A stretch of DNA of 64,000 bases, from positions 1-64,000 of the forward strand of contig JBMHCT010000030.1 of NCBI GenBank assembly GCA_049889775.1. Direction: 5' to 3'. Under the pieces are notes generated by a model that saw only the letters and a list, made by a program, of their open reading frames with translations, made no database searches and was not told where the DNA came from. The DNA is from Jejuia sp049889775 (GTDB lineage: Bacteria; Bacteroidota; Bacteroidia; Flavobacteriales; Flavobacteriaceae). How positions within the stretch are numbered: the stretch's first letter is position 1; every line of letters starts with the position of its first letter. Shown here piece by piece: positions 53,739-62,777 of the stretch. The translations under genes were made by a program, and so were the position numbers.

Positions 53739-55169
53739 TTATAACACTCCGCGTCTTTCTTCTAATTCCGCCTTTATTTCCCTTGCTCTATCTTCCGATA
53801 GGCTATACTTCCACATTACCCAAATGGCCAAACCTGCCGTTAAAACAGGTACCACTATGTCTGCAATACGCAATTGCGTCATCGTTTCTGCAGATTGTGT
53901 AGCCGCGTCTCCTTCAAACCCGATAAGCTTTAATACTAAACCACTTCCTACCAATGCAAGACCTTGACCCAATTTTACAACCCACCAGTATAATGCACCA
54001 AAAGTTCCTTCTTTTCTTGGCATTCCATTAACCAATTCATCTAAATCACAAACATCTGCAGTCATACTCATCATTAACGTGAATAAACTTCCTAAACCAA
54101 ACGACATCAATGGAATTGGAATAAACATCAACATAATATTATCTGGATCAAACGTCCACCATTTTATAATATACCCTACAATTGAAATAGCAGTGGAAAT
54201 AATAAATGCATTTTTCTTTCCCGATTTATTTGACATCCATGACACAATTGGAATTACAAAAAATGCAGATACCAATGCCCCTATTGAACCAAACCATGCT
54301 GGCCATGTTCCAGTTGCTCCATAATCACCATTAAACAGATAAAACACGATAATGAAAAAGCTGAATGAGGCTACAATTTGATAGCCGTTGAACACTAAAA
54401 ACGTAGCGCCACATAACTTCATAAAAGGTTTGTTTTTTACCGCTTCTTTTATACTACTAAATAAATCTTTAAGGTTACTGAAAATAGTTTTGAAGGTCAA
54501 TTTTTTTCTATCCCCCATATGCGAAGCATCAATACCTCTACAAAATATAGCCGGTAAAACACCTAACAGTAGACACCCAACACCCACATAAATAGCCATC
54601 TGTCTCACACCACTAGCTTGAGAGTCGAATAAATCTGCATTCGGAATTAGAGGCCAAAACCAAGGTACAATTACCCAAGCTATTAAACCAACTGTTTGGG
54701 AGAATGCCATTAATCTGGTACGTTCGTTGTAGTCCGTTGTCATTTCAAAACCAAGGCCTACAAGAGGTGTGGCGAACATGGTATTACCAATTAAAAACAC
54801 CATAGACATGATTAAGAAATACCAAAAATTGTAAGTGGAAGAGTTGTTCTCATCCATCTGCCACAGCAAAATGAAGAAAATAGCACTCAGTACTGCGCCT
54901 GCAAAAATATATGGGCGTCGCCTTCCCCATTTAGAGCTTGTGTTATCTGATATAAAGCCCATTACAGGATCGGTAATCGCATCAAAGAATCGCGGTAACC
55001 CTCCCAATAATCCCGCTTGTACAGGATCCATTCCAAAGGCAGTTAGCAAGAAGAACATAAATACACCCAAAGCTCCTGGTAGCAAGTTTAACACCAAATG
55101 GCCTGCTCCAAATGCTGCTTTCTGGCCCAAAGGCACTCTATCTGCTGCTGCTGTTTTTACATTTGACAT
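53739..55169 (-). CDS. GPH-family sugar:cation symporter (copy B)
   Basis: 476 residues, about 12 helices. RFFDAITDPVMGFISDNT and GRRRPYIFAG are the family marks. It resembles copy A in the same motifs (WYFLIMSMVF, MSMTADVCDLDEL vs MSMTADVIDIDEL). Probable importer of glucan-derived oligosaccharides or glucose disaccharides. Positioned between the small membrane protein and the GH30 gene. Confidence 0.9.
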   Translation of the reverse strand: MSNVKTAAADRVPLGQKAAFGAGHLVLNLLPGALGVFMFFLLTAFGMDPVQAGLLGGLPRFFDAITDPVMGFISDNTSSKWGRRRPYIFAGAVLSAIFFILLWQMDENNSSTYNFWYFLIMSMVFLIGNTMFATPLVGLGFEMTTDYNERTRLMAFSQTVGLIAWVIVPWFWPLIPNADLFDSQASGVRQMAIYVGVGCLLLGVLPAIFCRGIDASHMGDRKKLTFKTIFSNLKDLFSSIKEAVKNKPFMKLCGATFLVFNGYQIVASFSFFIIVFYLFNGDYGATGTWPAWFGSIGALVSAFFVIPIVSWMSNKSGKKNAFIISTAISIVGYIIKWWTFDPDNIMLMFIPIPLMSFGLGSLFTLMMSMTADVCDLDELVNGMPRKEGTFGALYWWVVKLGQGLALVGSGLVLKLIGFEGDAATQSAETMTQLRIADIVVPVLTAGLAIWVMWKYSLSEDRAREIKAELEERRGVL

Positions 55170-55198
55170 AATTTTAATTTTTTAGTTAGTTTTAGTGG

Positions 55199-56692
55199 TT
55201 ATGCTTTTGGAATTACAATAGTTTGAATTGCTTGTGCATCTATTGAAATTTCAGCATGCCTTTTATTTAAGGAAAGGTTTATGGTCTTTGGGGAATTGTG
55301 TTCGTTAAAAAGCACCACTACTGTTGCTCCGTCTGGATTGATGGCAGCTGTGGCCATTAAAGTATCATCAGAATTGTCTAGTGCAATTATTTTAGCTTCT
55401 GGTCTCATATATTTACTAAAATGAGCCATAGTATGATAAAGAGGTGTAAAATAAACCTCGTCAGCTTCAGGGTCTACAATTACAGGAGCGATACACCAGT
55501 TTTTAAACCAGTTAGGACCTCCTTTTTTGTCCAACACCATATTCCAATCTACCCATCCATCTACCCAGTTATTGAGGCAACCTATAATGTCTCTTGCATA
55601 ACGATTTACCGGTGCATATTTTGGATGCATATGCTTATCTTGTTCTGGCGACCAATCCCAACCCCAATCTGTAGCCTCTTTTTTCCAATACCATGCATCA
55701 TCTCTCCAAACAGGCGTTTCAGCATCAACACAAGCTTCAGATTGAATTAAAAGCTTTTCAGGAGCTTTATTATGAGCATATTTCAATTCTTCGGGGAAGT
55801 AATGAAACGTGCTTGCATACCAATGAATAGCCGTACCATCAAAATATTTGGATGTTTCTTCATTTTTATATTGAGAATCAATCCATTCTTTAAGATGTTC
55901 TCTATTTTGATCATATCCCAAAATCTTCAAATCACCTTTTCCATCAGCTTCTAACTTCGGACCTAAATAATTCTGAACAAAGTTCGTCATCTCATCAGGC
56001 GTGTAATGCATACTTTCCCAATTATTACCATTACCTAAAGGTTCGTTTTCAACGGTAAATCCCCAGATATCTATACCTTCAGTTTTATAAGCATCCACAA
56101 ATTTTGAGAAAAACAACGCCCAAGTATCGTAATATTCAGGTAACAATTTGCCGCCTACCCACGCGTTATTATCTTTCATCCAAGGTGCAGCGGTCCAAGG
56201 CGAACCAAAAATTTTAAAACCATCCGTTGAAGCGTCCATAGCTTCTTTTATAAATGGGATTAAATCTTCTTTATCTTCTTCAATTGTGAAATGTTCTAAT
56301 TCTTTATCGCCTTCAACAGGAGTATAAGAGTAGTTACTCAAAGAGAAATCACAAGAGTTCATATGGGTTCTTGTTAGAGAATAGTGCGCGCCATCTTTAC
56401 TGAAATAGGCATCAATTATTTTCTTGCGGTTCTCTTTACTTAATTTATTAAGAAGATAAGCAGAAGCTTCTGTAAACGCACCGCCAAATCCAGTAATAGT
56501 CTGCAAAGTTAGTTCTGGTTTTAAGGTGATATTTACCAAGCTATCAGCGGCTTTAAACTCAGTAATTTTCGTAAGCTTATTGCCAGCTGCTGAGGTTTCA
56601 AAAACAGTAACCATCAATGTTTTATCCTCTGTATTACAACTTGTCATAATTAGAGTTACTAAGCATATTGATATGTATTTTAAACAATTCAT
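55199..56692 (-). CDS. GH30 beta-glucanase/beta-glucosidase lipoprotein
   Basis: 497 residues with lipobox (IMTSCNT). GH30 barrel: acid/base E217 in FTVENEPLG, nucleophile E319 in IQSEACVD, plus GFGGAFTEASAYLL at the N-terminal side and a C-terminal beta-sandwich. GH30 members of marine Bacteroidota laminarin loci cleave beta-1,6 branches; others are beta-glucosidases or glucosylceramidases. The lipid anchor places it in the periplasm or on the surface, upstream of the symporters in the operon. Debranching of laminarin is the likely role. Confidence 0.88.
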   Translation of the reverse strand: MNCLKYISICLVTLIMTSCNTEDKTLMVTVFETSAAGNKLTKITEFKAADSLVNITLKPELTLQTITGFGGAFTEASAYLLNKLSKENRKKIIDAYFSKDGAHYSLTRTHMNSCDFSLSNYSYTPVEGDKELEHFTIEEDKEDLIPFIKEAMDASTDGFKIFGSPWTAAPWMKDNNAWVGGKLLPEYYDTWALFFSKFVDAYKTEGIDIWGFTVENEPLGNGNNWESMHYTPDEMTNFVQNYLGPKLEADGKGDLKILGYDQNREHLKEWIDSQYKNEETSKYFDGTAIHWYASTFHYFPEELKYAHNKAPEKLLIQSEACVDAETPVWRDDAWYWKKEATDWGWDWSPEQDKHMHPKYAPVNRYARDIIGCLNNWVDGWVDWNMVLDKKGGPNWFKNWCIAPVIVDPEADEVYFTPLYHTMAHFSKYMRPEAKIIALDNSDDTLMATAAINPDGATVVVLFNEHNSPKTINLSLNKRHAEISIDAQAIQTIVIPKA

Positions 56693-56710
56693 CCAAACAG
56701 ATTATACATT

Positions 56711-57994
56711 TTAATGTTGATTTGCTTTCCACGATTCAGGGGTTGGGGGCACTTCAACATCTTTCATCAACGCTTCTTTATCACCATTGTAGGTTTTGGT
56801 AATTTCATTTCCATTTCTTGTTAATCCCTTAAAAGTACCTTTATCCACTTCATCCCAAAGCACATATTTTGCTTTTCCATCAACCGTAAATAATCCAAAA
56901 TGTTTTTCTGAGTTTCCAGGGTTATCTCCACCTTTCCAAGGTTCATCAAAACCTTCAAAGTAAAAGCATGACATGCCTGCTTCGTTTGTCCAGTCTCTCA
57001 TGTGCTGGTAATACAATGCTTCTTTATACTCGTCACATGCCTTTGAACCGTTACTCCCATAATGGTCTGATGAGAAACTTGCCCAACCTGTTTCGCCAAT
57101 ATGGATAGGCTTATTTACACCAAGGCTTTCCATATATTTTTTCACGTTTTTAGTTTGGGCCATGGCGTACTCTTTTGCTCTTAACATGGAAATATCAATT
57201 TTTTCCATATCCGTTTTTCCTTCCAAACCTTCTTGGTTTAACCAATACTCAGGTTGGTAATGTGTATCATGCATAGGGTAGGTATGTACTGATAAAAAGT
57301 CAACCGCTTTAATCAGCTCATTTAAATCCTCTACATGATACTCTTCACCACCGCCACCCCATGAGGCAAAATTATCTGAACTAGTCACCCATAAATCTTT
57401 AGATAGTTTTCCTTCCTTTTTTAAGTCTTGTAAATAGTTTACCCATTTTAAAATCACCCAAGGCTCCACATAATAAGACGCCGCCCATTTTACCATGGCC
57501 TCGTTTCCAACAGCAATTACCTTTACAATATCTGGATACTGATTTGCCAATGCCACAGCTTTTTCCATTTGTGGTTTGTTATCCTCACTTTCCTCATTGT
57601 GAATTGGCTCCTTATCTGTCCATGCATTTTTACAGTCTATCCATGCGCCTAACATGACGTACATTTCAAAATCTGGATCTTCCTTTTTTATATCACTAAT
57701 TACTTTTAGCACATTTTCTGCTTGTGGTTTGTGGACTTTATAGGTTCGTATCATTCTAATGCCCAAAGCATGCAACAATAACATGTCTTCTTTAAGCTCA
57801 TCCATTGTCGGCTCAATGCTATGATCTGCATGTCTATAACCACCGTAAGACATTGCCAAATAATCTTTATTCCCAAGAATATCTTTCGCCGTTAATTGTT
57901 TTGTCTCTTCAATTACATTGACTTCCTCCTTCTTTTTCTCATTACCACAAGAACACATAAAGCATATCAAAAGTAATAGTGCATATTTTTTCAT
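56711..57994 (-). CDS. GH17-type enzyme, lipoprotein form
   Basis: 427 residues with lipoprotein signal (CFMCSCGNEKKK). GH17-like barrel with E165 in IAVGNEAMVKW (acid/base) and E301 in HIGETGWAS (nucleophile). It differs from the small GH17 copies A/B by inserted loops and a C-terminal tail (ITKTYNGDKEALMKDVEVPP). It is a close paralogue of the next gene, 2 bases away. Likely periplasmic cleavage or transglycosylation of beta-1,3-glucan oligosaccharides. Confidence 0.82.
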   Translation of the reverse strand: MKKYALLLLICFMCSCGNEKKKEEVNVIEETKQLTAKDILGNKDYLAMSYGGYRHADHSIEPTMDELKEDMLLLHALGIRMIRTYKVHKPQAENVLKVISDIKKEDPDFEMYVMLGAWIDCKNAWTDKEPIHNEESEDNKPQMEKAVALANQYPDIVKVIAVGNEAMVKWAASYYVEPWVILKWVNYLQDLKKEGKLSKDLWVTSSDNFASWGGGGEEYHVEDLNELIKAVDFLSVHTYPMHDTHYQPEYWLNQEGLEGKTDMEKIDISMLRAKEYAMAQTKNVKKYMESLGVNKPIHIGETGWASFSSDHYGSNGSKACDEYKEALYYQHMRDWTNEAGMSCFYFEGFDEPWKGGDNPGNSEKHFGLFTVDGKAKYVLWDEVDKGTFKGLTRNGNEITKTYNGDKEALMKDVEVPPTPESWKANQH

Positions 57995-57996
57995 AA

Positions 57997-59214
57997 TTAA
58001 TGGTTTAAAACAAGTTCTTCCTTTCTAGGGGGCACAAGTACATCTTTTAGTACATCTTCTTTTTTACCATTGTAGGTTTTGGTAATTTTATTTCCATCTC
58101 TGGTTAAGCCTTCAAAAATGCCTTTATCCACCAAATCCCATATGGCGTATTTGGCTTTTCCATCAACGGTGAATAGTCCAAAATGATTCTCTGAACCATT
58201 TTCATCATTGGCATCTTTCCAAGGTTCATCAAATGCTTCAAAGTAGAAGCATGAAATCTCTTCGCTATTCGTCCATTCTCTCAACAACTCATAATATCTA
58301 CCAGATTTGTATTCATCTGTAGCTCTAGAGCCACTTTTATCATAATGGGAACTTGATCGTGTTGCCCAACCTGTTTCACCAATATGAACTGGTTTGTTGA
58401 TGCCCAACCTTCGCATATAGCTTACTACAGCATCATATTGACGTTGAGAAAAGCGCATAGCGCGTTGCATTGCAGATTCTATTTTTTCAGAGTCGCTTTT
58501 GTGAATTTCCTTATCTCGAACAGTCCAAAACCCTGGATTGTAATACGAATTATGCATAGGGTAGGTGTGCATTGAGATATAATCTACAGCCCGAATCAAA
58601 TCATTCAAATCCTCCGTATGATATACAGGATCGCCTCCGCCCCAAGAAGAAAAATCATCAGAGCTTGTTACCCACAAGTCCTTAGGCAGCTCTCCTTTTT
58701 TCTTCAAGTTTTGAACGTGATTTACCCACTTTAATATCACATTTGGTCTTACAAAATAACTTGTTGCCCAGTGCACCATGGCTTCGTTTCCAACAGCTAA
58801 AACCTTTACGATATCCGGATACTGTTGCACTAAAGCTACTGCACGATCAATTTCTGAGGCATTATGTTCGCTTTCTACCTCATGGTCTGGCACCAAACCA
58901 GTCCATGCATTTTTACAGTCTATCCAAGCACCCAACATCACATACATTTCGAACGATGGGTTTTCAGTCTTTAACTCCTTAATTACTTTTAGGAGATTTG
59001 GTGCTTGTTGCAATTGCACATTGTAAGTACGCAACACCCGAATGCCCATAGCATGCAATATTTTCATGTCGTCCTTAAGCTGTTGCTCAGTAGGTTGAAT
59101 ATCGCGTGTGTTTTGTCTATAACCTCCGTAGGAAATCGCCAAAAACTTAGGATTTCCTAAAATATCTGCAGCCGTAACTTGCTTTTCAGTATTTATCTTG
59201 TTTCTTCTTAGCAT
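57997..59214 (-). CDS. GH17-type enzyme, form without export signal
   Basis: 405 residues, paralogue of the lipoprotein form: E144 in LAVGNEAMVHW, E280 in HIGETGWATR and the same C-terminal tail (ITKTYNGKKEDVLKDVLVPP). The N-terminus (MLRRNKINTEK) has no signal peptide and no lipobox; an upstream in-frame stop (TAA) 18 bases before the ATG excludes a longer frame with one. It should therefore act in the cytoplasm, beside the phosphorylase gene. It follows that gene by 44 bases. Confidence 0.8.
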   Translation of the reverse strand: MLRRNKINTEKQVTAADILGNPKFLAISYGGYRQNTRDIQPTEQQLKDDMKILHAMGIRVLRTYNVQLQQAPNLLKVIKELKTENPSFEMYVMLGAWIDCKNAWTGLVPDHEVESEHNASEIDRAVALVQQYPDIVKVLAVGNEAMVHWATSYFVRPNVILKWVNHVQNLKKKGELPKDLWVTSSDDFSSWGGGDPVYHTEDLNDLIRAVDYISMHTYPMHNSYYNPGFWTVRDKEIHKSDSEKIESAMQRAMRFSQRQYDAVVSYMRRLGINKPVHIGETGWATRSSSHYDKSGSRATDEYKSGRYYELLREWTNSEEISCFYFEAFDEPWKDANDENGSENHFGLFTVDGKAKYAIWDLVDKGIFEGLTRDGNKITKTYNGKKEDVLKDVLVPPRKEELVLNH

Positions 59215-59258
59215 ATATATTACTTGAGCTTGTTATATATATATTTACTTTGACTTCT

Positions 59259-62200
59259 CTATTTCTTAATGAAAACAGTAATTTGATTTACTTCTCCTTT
59301 TCTTTCAAAAATAGATTTTGACGTTTCTGCGTCTATTTGCAGTTCTTCAAAAGTGGTGTTTCCATTAATGGATTGAATTTCTATATTTTCTGCTTCTGAA
59401 AGTTTATAGATCACTGGAACTTGGCAATACGTGAAGGCCAACGCATCTGCCTCCATATTTATGCTTTGTTTCGCTCCCTTTACATCAATAAAACTGAACT
59501 TGGACGGTTTATTGAGAAACTCTTTTTCTTGTAATAATGTTGGATTGAAGGTTATTTTACCGTTCTCAACAGAAACGCCTAACTCACCAATTCTGCTTAA
59601 AATATCTTCCTTTACCTGACCCGTCATTCCTGGTTGTTGCGCACCTTTAGTTGTTGGTGTATGCGAATACGGATCTGTTGGAAATGCACCGTATAATTCT
59701 GGTGATTTATGAACACCAATACCTGCATTAATTTCATAGTAATGGTCTAACAATCTCCCAACAATTTTTGGATCTTCACCTTGATGTATCGCCATCCAGC
59801 AATTTTCTTGAACTGCCAATAGTAATTTAGATACCATATGCCAATAAATGGAACCCAATCCTTCATAACCAAAGAACGTACCTGAACGCCCAGTAAAGGA
59901 CTTATGATCAAAAATATCTTCGAATATCTCATTCAAAAATGCTCTATCACTAGACACATGAGCCTTGTATGTCTCTCCTAAATTATCTAAAGCAGCATTT
60001 AAACTACCTGCGTTATTGAAATTTCCATTAAAATGGTAGTTACCCAAAACATCTTGTTCAATAATTTGTCTGTTTCCATCTTTAATCAATTGCTTCAATA
60101 AGATGGACTGTTCAACTTTAGCTTTAGGAATATTGTTTTTCTTTTCAAACTGTGCTAAATCTTTGTTTGGATACAAAATATAGCTGTATTGATCTTGCCT
60201 GAACAAAGCACTAGCCTTCATACCATCCAACGCTGCCAGTACTTGAGTAGGAGAGAGGTAGCCTGCGCTTAAAGCAGCGACTTGTCCTTCTAACATTTCA
60301 GATAAGTAAGAGATAGACACTTCAGTATCATTCTCAACTGTCATTAGGTTATACGCATGATACATATCATCATCACGCTTATTGGCATCTATACTTTGCT
60401 CTAAATAAGATTTTGTAACTTCTATGAAGCTTGAAATAGCATCTAAAGACAAGTCGGACTTATCACCAGAAAATGCATTTTTATAAATGTTTCCTCGGAA
60501 TTTACTTCCTGCTTGTCCTAAACCATCCAACACCTTTTTTCTATCGGCATCAGATATTTGTCCTGATAAAATAGAAGCATTCTTTTGAAGCGTATCATGA
60601 ATTTCGGTAAAGAACACTTTCATTTCATTTGACACTTTAACACTCTCAATATCCGCCTTCTCAACAATTTTCTCAAAGAAAGACAAGAATCTGTAGATGT
60701 AATACAGCGTAACCATAGACACACCGTTACCCACCAATGCGTTATTGGCATCATTCCATTCTGGTCTTTGGGTGTTTAACCAAATACCACCTTCTGGAAT
60801 GAAGTTTGAAATTTTAGACAATACCGTCGCCAATATTTTCTCTATGAAATTTACGCGATATATGTTGGAATTTTTATCCAAAAGCAACGCACCGTCAGCG
60901 CCAATAGCGTCTCGCCTTTTATGAATAGTTTGGTCTAACTTATGGTCGAAATCAATCGTATCTTTCGGGTTCTTAAGCGTATCCTCATAACTTTTTATAA
61001 TGTAGGGTACATTAGCGTAAACAAACACGTCTTGACTAAAGCGCTTTTCTAGTTGCCCTGGATAATGATCTTCAATAAACTCCAAGAACTTAAGCAAATA
61101 GATGATTTGATGATCTCCCCAATAGCCAATGTAAGACCATGGGTCATTTTCTTCAATCACCTCCCAATCAAAACCATCTTTAGTAACACGATATGGGTTA
61201 TAACCTTCAAAAGTTGTGGCATTCAGAAACTTGTGAATCATGCCTTCAATATACTCTGGATAAGCATGTGCTAAGGCCTCCCAGTTTTGGAAAATATCTC
61301 TCCAATTCCCCTCATAATCCAGTATTTTAGAACCATCTATTTCACTACGTGTGTTAATAGAGAATTTGTTCCAAGGTCTACTTGGGTCACCATGACGTCT
61401 ACTAAACTTAAGCGGCAAATATTCAAAGCATAGGCGCTGAAAATCTTTATTAGAGTCACTCTCAGCAATCTTTTGAATGTCTTCAAGAGTAAAGATCTCT
61501 CCTAAACTGTTTAGCACATCTTTTTTCTCTTTGAAAACTTCTTTGTTCGCTTTAGAAATGTATTTTACAAAATCTGACTTCTCGATAGTATATCCATCAT
61601 CAAAAATACCACCACGCATGATGTTGAAGAGCGTATTAGAGAAATGCCTCATGTTAGTTAGAGGGTCTTCAGTTAACTGCAAACCATCAGATGAAGCTGT
61701 CAAATTAATGAGGCGTTTTGTGCCTAAATCAACATCATTCTCAACTTCTGCAATTATATCATTTGCATTTTTAATTCTTTCTGCAATAGCAACAATATCA
61801 GAAATGGACTGATTTACATTAGCTGCAAATATCCAAGAAGTTTCCTTAGTATAATTTAGACTGAGTTTAGAGTTCACAAAATAAGCACCCTTTTCAGCTT
61901 TTACATCTGTTTCTTGCGTAACAGATTTATCTCTTCTGAAATTATCAAGTTGTAAAGATGACACTAAATAGTTAGAAACATTTAGTCCTGCAGACCATAC
62001 CGTATTAGCTTTTAATGCTTCACTTGGTTCTGCTTTGTCAACAATTACAGAACTTAAAGCATAAATACCTAAACCCACATCTTCATTAAGTTCGTTCCTT
62101 TTGTAGGCATCAACTAAGTTACTTCTAATGTTTTGTAAATTCTCAGAAACACAAGCTGGAATTATGTTTTGTAAACCATCTAAAACCTCTATTTCTGCAT

Positions 62201-62711
62201 TGGTCTCAGAAGTGTTAATTAATGTTGATTTTTTAATAAAACCAAATTGGTTACTAGAGTTCCATTGGTACCTAAACGTTAACCCAAGATCAAGGTTGTT
62301 TTCTTCAAAAACTACCTTATTCCCGTATCTGTTTTTATAGAGGTTTGTTTGTGTATTGTATATTCCTTTTTGCCGAATAGAAAATGGTTCCCACAATCGT
62401 GTTTCTCCATTTCTTGTAACTTGTAGTAGTGTTTTACTACCAGTAATTTCAGCCATTTCGGTAATCTTATCATCTGTATAATAAGGAAATAACGAATAAT
62501 CCGCATTCTTTCTTCCTGCAGTAAGCCCTCCATTACTGGAAATAAACATCCAGTGGTTGGAGTCGCTAACTATACTCATGAAAAATGGACGCATTTCGTC
62601 ACTGTTCGAAATCTTATAATAAGTTTCGTTGTTAAAATTTATCAATTCGCCTTTAACAGTTTTCATTTGGTTTGAAACTTTAGGTTGGTCTTTTAGTGTT
62701 AACAGCATCAT
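59259..62711 (-). CDS. GH149-type beta-1,3-glucan phosphorylase
   Basis: 1150 residues without signal peptide. It has the layout of GH149/GH94-like phosphorylases: an N-terminal beta-sandwich (about 20-330, with MFISSNGGLTAGRKNADYSLFPYYTDDKI) and an alpha/alpha-barrel (about 400-1000) with EGNWRDIFQNWEAL and RPEWNDANNALVGNG. GH149 enzymes phosphorolyse beta-1,3-gluco-oligosaccharides to glucose-1-phosphate. The cytoplasmic location, neighbouring GH17s and symporters agree. Two ATG at 62711/62708 are present and a third at 62666. A GH94 or related specificity cannot be excluded by eye. It is separated from the binding-protein gene by a terminator. Confidence 0.78.
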   Translation of the reverse strand: MMLLTLKDQPKVSNQMKTVKGELINFNNETYYKISNSDEMRPFFMSIVSDSNHWMFISSNGGLTAGRKNADYSLFPYYTDDKITEMAEITGSKTLLQVTRNGETRLWEPFSIRQKGIYNTQTNLYKNRYGNKVVFEENNLDLGLTFRYQWNSSNQFGFIKKSTLINTSETNAEIEVLDGLQNIIPACVSENLQNIRSNLVDAYKRNELNEDVGLGIYALSSVIVDKAEPSEALKANTVWSAGLNVSNYLVSSLQLDNFRRDKSVTQETDVKAEKGAYFVNSKLSLNYTKETSWIFAANVNQSISDIVAIAERIKNANDIIAEVENDVDLGTKRLINLTASSDGLQLTEDPLTNMRHFSNTLFNIMRGGIFDDGYTIEKSDFVKYISKANKEVFKEKKDVLNSLGEIFTLEDIQKIAESDSNKDFQRLCFEYLPLKFSRRHGDPSRPWNKFSINTRSEIDGSKILDYEGNWRDIFQNWEALAHAYPEYIEGMIHKFLNATTFEGYNPYRVTKDGFDWEVIEENDPWSYIGYWGDHQIIYLLKFLEFIEDHYPGQLEKRFSQDVFVYANVPYIIKSYEDTLKNPKDTIDFDHKLDQTIHKRRDAIGADGALLLDKNSNIYRVNFIEKILATVLSKISNFIPEGGIWLNTQRPEWNDANNALVGNGVSMVTLYYIYRFLSFFEKIVEKADIESVKVSNEMKVFFTEIHDTLQKNASILSGQISDADRKKVLDGLGQAGSKFRGNIYKNAFSGDKSDLSLDAISSFIEVTKSYLEQSIDANKRDDDMYHAYNLMTVENDTEVSISYLSEMLEGQVAALSAGYLSPTQVLAALDGMKASALFRQDQYSYILYPNKDLAQFEKKNNIPKAKVEQSILLKQLIKDGNRQIIEQDVLGNYHFNGNFNNAGSLNAALDNLGETYKAHVSSDRAFLNEIFEDIFDHKSFTGRSGTFFGYEGLGSIYWHMVSKLLLAVQENCWMAIHQGEDPKIVGRLLDHYYEINAGIGVHKSPELYGAFPTDPYSHTPTTKGAQQPGMTGQVKEDILSRIGELGVSVENGKITFNPTLLQEKEFLNKPSKFSFIDVKGAKQSINMEADALAFTYCQVPVIYKLSEAENIEIQSINGNTTFEELQIDAETSKSIFERKGEVNQITVFIKK

Positions 62712-62720
62712 TCTTTAGGG

Positions 62721-62754
62721 AAAAAAGGCTAGCAATACATCTACAGCTAGCCTT
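62721..62754 (-). terminator. Terminator of the glycan-binding protein gene
   Basis: On the minus strand AAGGCTAGC, a 12-base loop and GCTAGCCTT followed by TTTTCCC. It lies between the binding protein stop and the GH149 start, so the latter needs its own promoter or readthrough. Confidence 0.8.
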
Positions 62755-62777
62755 CTAACCATTTTTAATTAATAATT

